DNA of 64,000 bases from assembly GCA_039707655.1 (NCBI GenBank), contig CM077666.1, positions 243,318,166-243,382,165 on the forward strand. Direction: 5' to 3'. Made by a program: the position numbers and the translations under genes. The DNA comes from Elymus sibiricus (Eukaryota > Streptophyta > Magnoliopsida > Poales > Poaceae). This document shows, one piece after another, positions 45,589 to 57,154 of the stretch. Under the pieces are notes generated by a model, which made no database searches, was not told the origin of the DNA, and worked only from the letters and a program-made list of their open reading frames with translations. Each line of letters starts with the position of its first letter. Position 1 is the first letter of the stretch.

Positions 45589-48500
45589 GATGATACACCT
45601 TCAGCCACTGAATGGGTCTTGGACAGTGGCTGCACGAATCATATGACTGGAGATGGGAATCTCCTCACTGATGCTCCCCTTACTCCATCTCATCTGAAGC
45701 ATATCACTTACGCTGACAAAGGAAAAAAGCAAGGTATTGGGTCTAGGTAAGGTCGCCATTTCAAAGGATTGACACATGGAAAAGGTGATGCTTGTCGAGT
45801 CCCTTGGATTCAACCTCATGTCTGTCTCAATGCTTTGTAATCTTGATATGATTGTCATCTTTGGCAAATATAGATGCATTGTGCTGTTGGAATCTGACAA
45901 ATCCAAAGTCTTCGAAGGCTTTAGGAGAGGTGACTTGTATATTGTAGATTTCTCTACAGGTCCTCAGCCTGCAACATGTCTAATGGCAAAAGCTTCGGAA
46001 TGCTGGCTATGGCATCGACGACTTGGACATGCTGGAATGAGGAATTTGAGCACTCTCGTCAAGAAGAAGCATATCATTGGTGTCGAGGGTGTCAAATTCG
46101 TCAAGGATCACCTCTGTGGTGCTTGTGAGTCTGGAGAGATGACCAGAGCCAAGCACCAGGCGAAGACAATCATGACCACTACTCATCCTTTTGAATTACT
46201 TCATATGGATTTGTTTGGTCCTACACATTATGCCACACTAACCAATGCAGCATCTCTCTACGAATTCGTCATTGTTGATGATTACTCTCGCTACACCTGG
46301 GTGCACGTCATTACCTACAAGACTGAAGTTCAGAATGTCTTCAGACGATTCTCCAATCGGGCCATGACGAATTATGGTCTCAAGATCAAGCATATCAGGA
46401 GTGACAATGGCACTGAGTTCAAGAACACAGGCCTCGACGATTATCTTGATGAACTTTGTATTACTCATGAGCTCTCTGCTCCCTACACTCCTCAGCAGAA
46501 TGGAGTCGTGGAGCGCAAGAACAGAACCCTGATCGAGATGGCGCGCACTATGCTTGATGAATACAAGACTCCTCGTCACTTCTGGCCTGAGGCAATTGAC
46601 ACTGCATGCCACATCATCAACCGGGTATATCTTCACAAATTCCTCAAGAAGACCTCATATGAACTCCTCACTGACAAGAAACCCAATGTGAGTTATTTCA
46701 AAGTCTTCGGTGCTAAATGTTGGATTAGAGATCCTCATCACAATTCTAAATTTGCACCGAAAGCACATGAAGGTTTTATGCTTGGTTAAGGAAAGGACTC
46801 GCACACCTACAGAGTCTTCAACTCCTTCCACCACAAGGTTGTTGAAACTGTAGATGTGCGGTTCGATGAAACTAACGGCTCGCAAAGAGAGCACCTGCCT
46901 CATGTGCTAGATGAAATGTCTCCTGAGGAATCTATCAAGCTGATGGGCACTGGTGAAATTGTGCCCAGTGAAGAAATAGCTGCTGATGAAGAAGTGGTTA
47001 TTCCTCGTCGTGAAGAAAATGAACATCCTGACGAAAATGATGCTGAGGATTCGGCACGGCAACAACAACAACAAGGCCCTCGTCCAGCACATCCACGAGT
47101 GGCGAATGAAGTGCAGATTGAGAAGATCCTCGGCAACATCAATGCACCTGGTCCCCTCACTCGCTCAAGAGCTTCACATTTAGCTAACTTTTGTGGGCAT
47201 TACGCGTTTGTTTGTATTTCAGAGCCCACCAAAGTTGATGAAGCCTTTCTGGAACCTGAATGGATTCAAGCGATGCAAGATGAATTGCGTCAATTCGAGA
47301 TCAACAATGTGTGGGAGCTTGTCAAGCGTCCTAATCCACGCAAGCACAATATCATCGGCACTAAGTGGATCTACCGCAACAAACAAGACGAAAATGGCCA
47401 AGTGGTGAGGAATAAGGCCCGTCTTGTAGCTCAAGGCTACACACAGGTTGAGGGTATTGATTTCGATGAAACATTTGCACCTGTTGCTAGGCTTGAAGCC
47501 ATTCAAATATTGCTTGCATATGCTAACCATCATGATATCCTCTTATATCAAATGGATGTGAAAAGTGCATTCCTCAATGGTAAACTTGAGGAAGAAGTAT
47601 ATGTTGCTCAACCACCAGGTTTTGAGGACCCAAAGCATCCTGACAAAGTCTTCAGACTCAACAAGGCTCTCTATGGTCTCAAGCAGGCCCCTAGGGCTTG
47701 GTATGATACACTGAAGGAATTCCTGAAGAAAAAGGGGTTCAAGCCCGGTTCACTTGACCCTACTCTTTTTACTAAATCTTATGATGGTGAACTATTCATA
47801 TGCCAAATATATGTTGATGATATTATCTTTGGTTGCACTAACAAGAAATACAGTGACAAATTTGCTCATATGATGCAAGAAGAATATCAGATGTCTATGA
47901 TGGGGGAGTTGAAATTCTTCCTCGGGCTTCAAATTCGTCAACAACCCAATGGCATCTTCATATCTCAGGAGAAATACCTCAGAGATTGCCTGAAGAAATT
48001 CAGAATGCAAGACTGCAAAGGCCTCAAGATACCAATGCCAACAAATGGCCAACTCAACACTGACGAAAATGGTAAAGATTTCGATCAGAAGGTATATCGC
48101 TCCATCATTGGTTCGTTGCTTTACCTATGTGCATCTAGGCCAGATATTATGCTTAGCGTTTGCATGTGTGCCCGCTTTCAAGCGTCACCGAAGGAATCAC
48201 ACCACCAGGCTGTGAAACGAATTCTTCGATATTTAGCTCACACTCCAACACTTGGATTATGGTATCCCAAGGGCTCATCACTTGATCTTGCTGGATATTC
48301 CGATTTTGATTATGCTGGTGATCGTGTGGACCGCAAGTCAACATCAGGCACATGCCATTTCCTCGGACAATCTCTTGTATGTTGGTCCTCGAAGAAGCAG
48401 AACTGCGTTTCACTTTCTACTGCCGAGGCTGAGTACATTGCTGCTGGCGCCTGCTGCTCTCAGTTACTATGGATGAAGCAAACCCTCAAGGACTATGGCG

Positions 48501-48763
48501 TCAACATGAAGAAAGTGCCACTCTTCTGCGACAATGAGAGCGCCATCAAGATCGCCCACAACCCAGTGCAACACTCAAGGATGAAGCATATTGAGATTCG
48601 TCACCATTTTCTTCGTGATCATGTGCTGAAGGGAGACATCGTCATCGACCATGTGAAGACTGAAGACCAGCTTGCAGATATCTTCACTAAGCCCTTGGAT
48701 GAGAGAAGGTTTTGCATGTTGCGGTGTGAGCTAAACATCTTAGAATCTTCGAATGTCCTTTGA
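45589..48763 (+). pseudogene. pol: pol of the Sirevirus-type Copia, nearly complete
   Basis: Protease with WVLDSGCTNHMTG at 45613; zinc site (about 46010-46130); integrase core with DLFG near 46210, SDNGTEF near 46400 and NGVVERKN near 46500; reverse transcriptase with YVDD near 47810; RNase H with its acidic residues (about 48280-48680). Breaks: frameshift in an A run near 45723-45728, TGA 45770-45772, TAA 46787-46789. From 46790 to TGA 48761-48763 the frame is unbroken through reverse transcriptase and RNase H. The open phase begins right after an ATATAG|GAT junction, which could be a splice acceptor. No ATG is evident at this start. Confidence 0.92.
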
Positions 48764-49300
48764 AAAGGACACACATCCTGACGCTTATGCATTCTTGATG
48801 ACTTTGATGCACAACACACGAAGTAACATTTTTCTTCAATCAATGAAGACTAACCCTCTAAGTGTGAACAAATTAATGAAGAACTTGATTCTCAAAACCC
48901 TATGACAATTGTACGCGGTGTCTGAAATCATCATAGTTCTTATACGGTGGGTAATGCCACCACCTCTTTTTTACATTCTTCAAATTTGAGCTTTTCGTCA
49001 TTTGCAATTTCGTCAAACTTTTCAAATTCGTCATCTGAGGTTATTCTTCATTGCTTATCTTGATTTGAGTTTTTCATGTCCTCAACAACATCCACATATA
49101 GCTATTTCTTCATTCGGAGTTTTTCGTCATCTATGTGGATGTGATCGGACCCGCTCCCCTCTGTGCTAAGCTCAACCCACTCTGTCCACAATTCTTCATA
49201 TGCATTCTACTTGACACTGTTCAAAGTCTTCACTGTGTCCTTGACAGCTGAAGAACTTGCGAACACATTTTGAAAATATTCTAAACAATTTTTGGTGGTT
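48764..49300. other. Non-coding interval after pol of the Copia element
   Basis: It has no frame of note. The words TTCTTCA, CGTCAAA and CTTCAA are strikingly frequent, as they are in the LTRs and the 3' frame of the same element. Confidence 0.5.
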
Positions 49301-49640
49301 GCCACAGTAACTTCATCCCGCGCCTCGCACGCGTGGATTGAGATGAAAATGCATGTGTGACGCGTGTCACTCAGATGCGAATCGCCAGGGGCTTATCCGT
49401 CCAAAATTTTCGGGCCACTCAGTTCTTACCGCACCTATATAAAGGCTTGACCCCGTCAACCTCAACTCCTTTCACTCTCGCGCCCCTGTCACTCTCAAAC
49501 CCTAGCGCCGCCGCTGGAACTCATCGTCGCCGGAGAGGAAGACCTTCACTGCCTCGACTTCTTCGCCGTCGTACTCGCGCCGGCCGCGGATTTCTTCACC
49601 TCCGCCGCCGCCATAGACGTCTTTCGTCACCAAGTTAGGG
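49300..49640 (+). promoter_or_regulatory. Promoter-like segment ahead of the extra 3' frame
   Basis: A G+C-rich stretch with CGCGCC and ACGCGTG words is followed by a TATA box (CTATATAAAGG, 49435-49445), then a CT-rich leader with AAACCCTAGCGCCGCCGC (about 49496-49515) that resembles the 5' leader of many grass genes. The small frame at 49357-49638 is Arg/Ser/Pro-rich and probably not a protein. Inference: a captured or evolved internal promoter that could make an RNA for the 3' frame. Confidence 0.45.
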
Positions 49641-49923
49641 CACGAAAGATCTGAACTGACGATTCCTTCGCCTCGTCGTCTAGTTCGTCGAGTTCATCCT
49701 TGGGGTAAATAAAATTTATTTTTACCACCCAAGTTTGATCTTTTTTCTGCCACAAAATCTTCAAGTGTTGTTTATACCACTCTTCCAATTCTTCAGCACT
49801 TCCTTCTGGCCAGTCTTGAGTATTTTCACCTAAGTTACACTTAACAACAAGATTCCTCAATTGTGCAATTGCTTCAATCTGTACAACTCTGGAACCTTTG
49901 TCAAGAACACTTAGTGAAATGCA
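49629..49923 (-). other. Antisense open frame with protein-like composition
   Basis: On the - strand about 97 codons are open without an ATG near the start. The product is balanced in charge with Trp and Tyr residues (SAEELEEWYKQHLKILWQKK and PKDELDELDDEAKE), and looks more like a real protein than the + strand reading of the same DNA. It may be an inverted remnant of a gene. No family recognised. Confidence 0.3.
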
Positions 49924-52900
49924 TCAAGATGATAAGGGTCAATTTCTTCACCTGGTTGATTTTAAAAAATTATCTAAGAACGCATGTGACTCTTCCCTAT
50001 TTCCTCGCAACTATACTCTATTCACAGGTACAATGTCTGCAGACGAATCACTAGGTTCTCATCAAGTTAATTCATTTGCAGCATTGCTTGAGGAAAATCT
50101 TCAAACATCTTCAGAGTCCTCAAAAGTTCAAAAACCTCAGCTGAAGAAAATGGCTGATGGGAAAAGGCCTCAGAAGGGAGGCAAGCGGAAAGAGGAACAT
50201 ACAGCTTTTGAGATTCCAGATGATCTTTATGATGGATATTGCACTCCAGATGAGGAAACTCATGGAAAGGAAAGTAAGGAGCAGCGCAAAACGCGTATGC
50301 AAAAGATCAAGAGATACTGGACATACCAGTGGAGGGATTACAATTTCGTCACCACCAAGTACATGAAGGATTTTGCTGTGAAGCCTCCTTGCAACAGGCC
50401 ACCACTTGCTGAAGGCCAAACTGCACATCCAACAAGCATCCGTAGGGGTGAAGAATTCCCCAAAGAATGGGCAAAGCAACAAGCTAAGTTGCAGAAACAG
50501 GCCAAAAAGGTCGTTGATGAATTCAACAAGGCTGCAAAGGCCTCAGCTGACGCAGATGCAAGTGGCAGTGCCAGTGCTTCGAAGAAGGCAATGCAAAAGA
50601 AGCCTGCCAGCAAGCCAAAGCCTTCAGTCCCAAAGCCCTCAGTGGCCCAGCCAGCTGCTTCAAAGGCTTCAGCACCTAAGATCTCAAAATCTTCAGTGCC
50701 TCCTCCCGCTACAAGTTCTTCAATGGCAGCAGCAAAAGCTTCAACACCGGTCGTGCTCGCATCTTGCCAGCGTACCAAGGGCTTTTCAACAGCCCCAATT
50801 GCTACATCAAGTGCCTCAGCTTGTGGGCAACCATCGTCTTCACTGCCCAAGCTGAAGAAAAAGGTCACTGCTGGCCGTGGAACCAGGCCAAGTTCCAAGA
50901 GTAAGGCCGTAGTGCCACAGGCTGACGAACATGGTCTAGCTGACGAAGATGAGCTCGCCGAGTTCCTCAGAAGAAGGCAAGAGCAAGCTGCAATTGCTAA
51001 GAATTCTTCAGTACCACTACTGCTGGACCCCAAGAAGCTTCTAGACTTCATTGATATCTAGTGCACCAAGCCAGATACGCCTCTTGACGAACTGAATCTG
51101 CCTCCTGGCCCAAGTCATGTGCTTTCTGCCTTTATTTTAAATGAGAAGCATAAAATTGCTCAAGCAAAATTGGTGAGGAAACAGCAGCTGCAAAAAGAGA
51201 AGGAGGTGCGGAAGAAAATGCTCTCTATTTCCCCTCAGCAACTCGTGTCTTTGCAATCAGAAATTCAACAGTTGTCTGATGAATTTGAACGCCAGTCAAG
51301 TCACTGCTGTGGAGTGTGCGATAGATTCATCCAAGCCACCACCAAAGTGGTCAATGAGCACAACCAGCGTGAGGCTGCCAAGTTTGGCATGGTGCCTCCC
51401 ACCAGTTCTTTAGCTCCATCGCCTACAGCTCCGGCCAGTGAGACTGTCAGGGCAACAGAGGTTGCGCCTGATGAATATGAAAGGGCAACTGAAGAAGTTG
51501 TTCCTGAAGAAACAGCCAGGGCGACTGCATCAGTCGTGCCTGAAGAAATTGAACCATCAAGTTCCTCAGCAGCGGCACCACCAGCGACTTCACCTGTGAA
51601 GCATATCACCCTTCCTTCTGCATCAGAAGTGAAGCGGACCAAGGCTGCTGAGAAGGAAGCGAAGAAAAGAAAAGCTTTAGCTCCTCCTACCATCACAGCA
51701 ACTGTGAAGAAAGTGAATACGACTCCAATGTCTTCAGATGCTCCGATTGATGCCATACCTATCTCTTCAGCGCCCCCTACTCCAGCCAATGCAAATCTTC
51801 AGATTGTTTCGTATGGGGTGGAATATGAAATTCCTCAGGCTGATGCAGATGACACTGAAACCCACTCTGCTGCTACCACTGAGCAGGTGGATGAAGAAAT
51901 CGAAGTTGAAGATGATGCTTCAGTCCCCAAGTCCTGTCTCGGAAGCCCTCACAGGTTCCGTTGACTGAAGAAAATGACACTGCTTCATCTGGAAGTAGTA
52001 AGGAAACAGAAGAGGATGTGGATATTGATGGTGCTACAACCCCTCCGATCATTGATGAATTCTAGGAAGCCTTCCATCCAAATTTGCCCCTCACCACACC
52101 TCTGACACGAGTGCCACAGTCACCCGCCGTCACTGAAGAAATTCATACGGGCTCTGAGGAAAAACAACCATCACCGCTCCAGAGCATTCCTGAAAAAATT
52201 CCAGCTGCAACAGCTGATGAAATTGCTCAAGATGAGGCTATGGTGGATGTCGTCAATACATCCCCTCAGCGCGATGACTCAACTCCTTCAGTAGACACCG
52301 ATACTGTTCCCACTGCTACTGCTGAAGAAATTGCCAAGTCCATTGCTGTAACAGATCCAAATGATTCCACTGGGTCCCCACGACCAGTGTTTGATGTACG
52401 CAAGAAGATGCATAACCTTCACCCAGTGCCAGTGATACCTAAGATTGGCAGAACCCTCAGGCGGCCTCAGTTCGATAATGCCAAATTCTCCGAAGAGAAG
52501 AATTTCTTCATTGGTGAATCCCCTTATGACTCAGCCAAGATCAGGCGTCTGCGATTCTAGACATGGACGCAGATGAACTTCTATGCTTCATTGCTATTCG
52601 ACAAGAACAAAGTTTTTCCGCATCGCCATATTCCTCACGTGGATATGGAGTCCTTACCGTGCTTTCGGCCAGTTCTGGCTGTTCTTCACGATGCTGGATT
52701 ACTCAGCTTCTACTCTGACGTCTGCGACTGGAATGAAGAACTCATCCTTCAGTTCTACGCCACAGTGCACTTCTCTGGTGACGCTGACGACATTGCAACA
52801 TGGGCTCTGGACTGGATGAGTGAAGACACTCACTACAAAGCTCCAATTGAAGAACTTCTTCGAGCTCTCCCAGTTGAACCACCCCATGAAGAAGCAAGGA

Positions 52901-53874
52901 GAATATATAAAGAACCTGAGCTGCCCGATCACCTGATGCAAGTGCTGATGAAGCCAATTGCTGAAGGAGAAGCTCAAAGGACAACCTTCTTAGTGAAGGA
53001 CTTGCTATATGTGCCAATGACCATTTTTCACATTCTATCCAAAACCCTCAGTCCTATTAAGGGTCACAACTCCAACACTAAACAAGTTGTGGGAATTATG
53101 AAGAACTTGTTGTTCCATATAATTCATGGCACTCCCATCAACATTCATGATTTCTTTCTGAGGACTTTGGTCACCGTGGCACAGTCGCCTTTTGATCTGA
53201 AGCCATATGCTCCGTGGATCATGAGATTCATCGGATCCCGATCTGCAATTCACTACAAGGCAGACAGGCAAAATCATCTCAGCTATTTGCCTGAAGTTGA
53301 AATTCTTCAGAGCACCATCTCCTCAGTTCCTGGCAAGGGCAAGGCTGTAGTAGATGAAGGAATTCATCCCCTTGATGGACAATTTCGTCAACCAATTTCC
53401 AGCTCCAATGCTAATGAATCTGCTAGCCAGGACATAGCTGCAAAAGCTTCAAGGCCCACTTCTTCACCTGAAGCACCATGTGTCATGAAGAACCGTGAGC
53501 TGCTCATAAGCCTTCATCAGAAAGTGGACAGAAATCACAGATGGGTTAAGCGTCAGTTCGCTGCTGTACAAGCCAACATGACTGTGACGCATAACTCAGT
53601 CCACAAAAACCGCTATTATCTTCATGAGATCTTTGACAGATCATGGGCCATCCTATCGCACCTCAAGACAGATGAAGAACTTGCTGATTTGGACTTCCAG
53701 ATGAACTTTGACTGGGCAGAACCACCAAGGAAGAAGTTCAAGAACACCAAAGTTCCTCCTCTCATGCCGAGTTCAGAGTCTTCATCGCGCACGACTGATG
53801 AAAATGAAACCGTTGAAGACACTGCGGCTGGTCCATCTGCTTCACGCGACCCCAATAACGTTGGCGCTCCCTAG
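49919..53874 (+). pseudogene. Extra 3' frame of the Sirevirus-type Copia, broken
   Basis: The first in-frame ATG is at 49919, the next at 50034, and the end is TAG 53872-53874. Breaks: TAG 51059-51061, two nearby frameshifts at about 51930 and 51955, TAG 52063-52065, TAG 52558-52560. Parts in order: basic N-terminus; a conserved-looking RYWTYQWRDYNFVTTKYM block; a Lys/Pro/Ala/Ser repeat-like region (about 50590-50800); a Lys/Gln coiled coil (about 51140-51300); a long Thr/Pro/Glu-rich acidic region; a C-terminal globular part (52573-53300, with LILQFYATVHFSGD) resembling the plant transposon-protein domain Transposase_32. No signal peptide or clear membrane segment is seen, so 'env-like' refers only to position. 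Confidence 0.75.
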
Positions 53875-53942
53875 TCTTCACCGCGATGATTTTCTTCAGG
53901 GGCGTTAGTCCTCACCTTGTCTCCTTTTGGTCATGTGATGAC

Positions 53943-54412
53943 AAAGGGGGAGAAGTGTGAGTTAGTCTTCAAGCGGGTCGTTATATATGGGCTGTTTTTG
54001 CTGAGTTACAACTCTTGAACTTCATTTGATTCGCTCTTTGACGATTTGTAACTTAAATAACTGTTGGATGTCTGACTCTTTTGCTATGTTTTATATGCAT
54101 GCTCTGATCATAACTATATCTGCTCATGCATGCACAATTTCGTCAGACACCAATTTTCATCATGCATTCATATTCTTCAAATATCTTATGATCATGCATG
54201 ATTGGATTCCAAGATATAGGGGGAGATCTCCACAATTTCAACCTGCCATGTGCATTTGCAATCCAAAGCAAATTCCTCATATGCACATCTTCAAGGGGAG
54301 TTCATCAATATCTTGGAATCAATTTCTTCAAACTCTGTACTTACACTTCAATTATTTTTACTCCCATTGAAAGCATAACCAATTTGTCATCAATCACCAA
54401 AAATGGGGAGAT
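53943..54412 (+). promoter_or_regulatory. Series of polypurine-tract motifs before the 3' LTR
   Basis: AAAGGGGGAGAAG (53944-53956), ATAGGGGGAGAT (54216-54227), AAGGGGAG (54293-54300) and AAAAATGGGGAGAT (54399-54412, abutting the LTR). Multiplied polypurine tracts are known for Sireviruses; the last one is in the position of the functional primer. Confidence 0.75.
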
Positions 54413-55834
54413 TGTAAGTGCATCAAGTGCCCCCTTAGTGGTTTTGGAGTATTGAAGACAAATAGGTTGAGGAACTAATGTGTTTGTGAGTATACACAGG
54501 AGACAGAGTCCCTGAAGATTTGGTTTAACAAATGGAAGACGACCCCTAAAAATAGATTTCTTCAAGTGAAGAATTTGATGATGAAATTGGTACGGCCTTT
54601 GAAGAAATTGATGAGAAGACTTTGAAGCTTGAAGACTTGGTTTTCGTAGTTTCTTTTCTTCTTATTTGAGTCATAGGAAAAACCGTACTATTAAAGGGGG
54701 TCTAGGTGAAACATATTTCACATTTCCAAAGTGATGCTCAAACTTACTGAAACCCATACACAAGCCGCTTCGAGTGAAGCCTTTGGAAATCTCCAGTATA
54801 GCTGAAGCATTTGCTAGCGACAGTGACGAAGTTCATCTAGTCGCTGAAGAATTTGGTCAGGCTGAGGATTTAGGAGTTCGCCAGTGCGAGCTACCTATCG
54901 TGAGGAAATTGAGTGCCCTAACGAATTTGAGAGTACAACTTTCCGACCGTTGCTGCGCCGCGTGCCAGCTGTCGAGGGGATCCTTATCCTGACAACGGTC
55001 GAATCAGACAAGGGCATTTATGACAATTCATGTCGGGTTGCCCCCTGGCTATAAATAGCCGCCCCCCAACCACTTGTTGGTTGGCTGCTCCGAGAGAACT
55101 TGACAGTTGTCATTTGAGAGCAACCCATCCTTTGACGACTTTGAGTGAACCCAAGCGAGAAAAAACCCAAGTGAGGAAAAACCCAACCAGAGCCTAAGTG
55201 ATTGAGCATCACTGAAGAGATTGATCTGTGTGATCCGACGCTGTCATTCCTCCAGACGGTTAGGCGTCATGTTCTGAGCACCCAAGAGTAATTGTGGCGT
55301 GGCGGTGAACAAGTCTGTGAAGGTTTTGGAAGTCTACCTTGAAGACTTACCACGAGTGATTGGGCGAGGTCTAAGTGACCTTAGCTCAAGAGGAATACGG
55401 TGAGGACTAAGTGTTCTCTGAGTTGCGACTCAGCCGCCTCAACCAGACGTACAGTTGATGCAGCAACTGGAACTGGTCTACCAAATTCCATTGGCTTCAC
55501 CGAGCCAACCTGGTTTCAAATTCCTCACCCTCCCTTACTTTATTCCGCTGCTGAAGAATTTGTGATCTATCCTCTGACGAATTTGAACTGAAGTATTTGA
55601 TCATGTTATCTTTTATTTCCTCAGTTCGTATTCTTCATGCCTGTATGATTGTATGATTGCATGTTCTTCACTCTTATGTATCTAGTTCGCATGTACTCTG
55701 TTTCCGTGATGACTTAGTTTCCTTTGTCTTTCTATTTCTTCACTCTGTTCTTCGTCAAATTCTTCAGAGTTTGACGAATTTCTAATAATCTCCCATTCAC
55801 CCCCCCCCCCTCTGGGAGATAACCCGCGCTTTCA
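54413..55834 (+). repeat. 3' LTR of the Sirevirus-type Copia
   Basis: 1422 bp, starting TGTAAGTG and ending CTTTCA, nearly identical to 42111-43586 except for the indels listed there. TATA box at 55049-55057. Confidence 0.95.
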
Positions 55835-55839
55835 GCTAG

Positions 55840-57137
55840 GAGTATTGATTACACACATCACGGTTCACTTGTCGGCATTCCGGTTACAACCAACACGGAA
55901 CCGAGGAATGAATAATGATGGCCAGAAGTATCACTATATCAAGAATTCATAAGAGATGGTGCAATTCCCATGACATTCTTGACATAAATACGGTAATACT
56001 CCAGGGTAGAACAGAACAAAAGCTGGATTGGCATTTTGATCTGCGAAATACAACTGCTTCGACCCAATCCTAGAAATGGATGAGGTACTGGAGTTTGTTT
56101 CTCCTAGTCATTCTGAAATAGAATGGCTTGACGGACCACAAGAGTAATAGGCATCGTGAATGCATGACATACTCTTGACTATCAATTGATAGACGAAGGT
56201 CGGAATACAGCTGAAGAGGGATAACTCAAAGGAACATATGATTTTCTGAGTTTTGGATGCATAGATTAGCATGTCGAACAAGGCTCAACATATTTCTTCC
56301 GGATAACCCATGCAGAAGGAAAGGATTGGAAGATTCACAATGTAGAATGAAGAACTCATCAAGAGCACTGTTGTTGTGATCTTTTGGTTCAAGAAGAACG
56401 TCTGCCATGGCTGGTTCATGGTATTTGGAAGAATGATATACCACGGACCTCGAAAACTAGAGCAAGGTTACTAATCATCCTAAAGGAATGAGCAACACCA
56501 TCAACAGGAATGAACGAAATGAATCATGGGTTCAAGAACCCATAAATAGAATACCTACTAACTAAATGGCATCACGAGATGCTTTTGAGGATGATGGCCA
56601 GAATTATCACACTGGGAATACAACACAAATGCTGAATCTCTGGGTGGTTCACTTAAGATAATATGGTTCCCTAATAACTTCAACAAATATGTTAAGGTAA
56701 TGGAATACCTCAACACAACAATTTGTGTGTCTAGTCTGGCCAAAAGACATCTGAACAGGAAGAAATGAATTGCAAATGCATCAGACTATTTAGAAACCTT
56801 GGATAACTCGGACAGCATAACGGATGTACGGGCATGAAAAATGAGACAACCTGCATGACAACTGACAACATATCAACTGAATTATTATGGAGACACCGAT
56901 CTGAGAAGACAACACCTATCCTATAAGTCTGCTGAATAGTAACTCATCATCCTGATAGATAGATGAGAGGCATAGTACTTAACCCCGTAGAAAAGAAGAG
57001 GGTGACTCATAATAGAATGACACGAGAAGAGAAGTAAAAGAGCCTTACGTTCCCTTCCACAATCAATTCCCTTATATAACTAAAGCATTTCTAGACTCGA
57101 CTTCGACCAGTTTGGCTGGTAATCCTACAGGCAGTCA
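55840..57137 (-). pseudogene. 5' internal part of Gypsy element 4 (gag region), unrecognisable
   Basis: By position this 1.3 kb, between the primer site and the Copia insertion, should hold the leader and the start of gag. Only frames below 75 codons remain and none shows a motif. Confidence 0.45.
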
Positions 57138-57150
57138 GGCTCTGATACCA
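57138..57150 (-). promoter_or_regulatory. Primer-binding site of Gypsy element 4 (tRNA-iMet type)
   Basis: The - strand reads TGGTATCAGAGCC, four bases inside the 5' LTR boundary at 57155. This fixes the - orientation and supports a chromovirus-type assignment. Confidence 0.88.
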
Positions 57151-57154
57151 AAGC

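Larger units (their letters stand above)
42111..55834 (+). mobile_element. Sirevirus-type Copia retrotransposon, complete but defective
   Basis: A 13,724-bp element with LTRs 42111-43586 and 54413-55834 and GCTAG duplications. Order on the + strand: LTR, tRNA-iMet-type primer site, gag, a 234-base spacer with a hairpin, pol in Copia order (protease, integrase, reverse transcriptase, RNase H), a 1.1-kb interval with a TATA box, a 4-kb additional frame, several polypurine motifs, LTR. Copia order of domains, a large gag with a coiled coil, the extra 3' frame and repeated polypurine motifs are features of Sireviruses. Stops and frameshifts are few per kilobase, so this is the youngest nested insertion of the right half. 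Confidence 0.93.

Noticed and set aside
45601..45906. 101-codon frame on the - strand within pol of the Copia element
   Set aside because: It is antisense to the protease and zinc region, which have clear motifs on the + strand.
49357..49638. Arg/Ser/Pro-rich 93-codon frame
   Set aside because: It spans the TATA box and leader-like region and has no domain; more probably non-coding.
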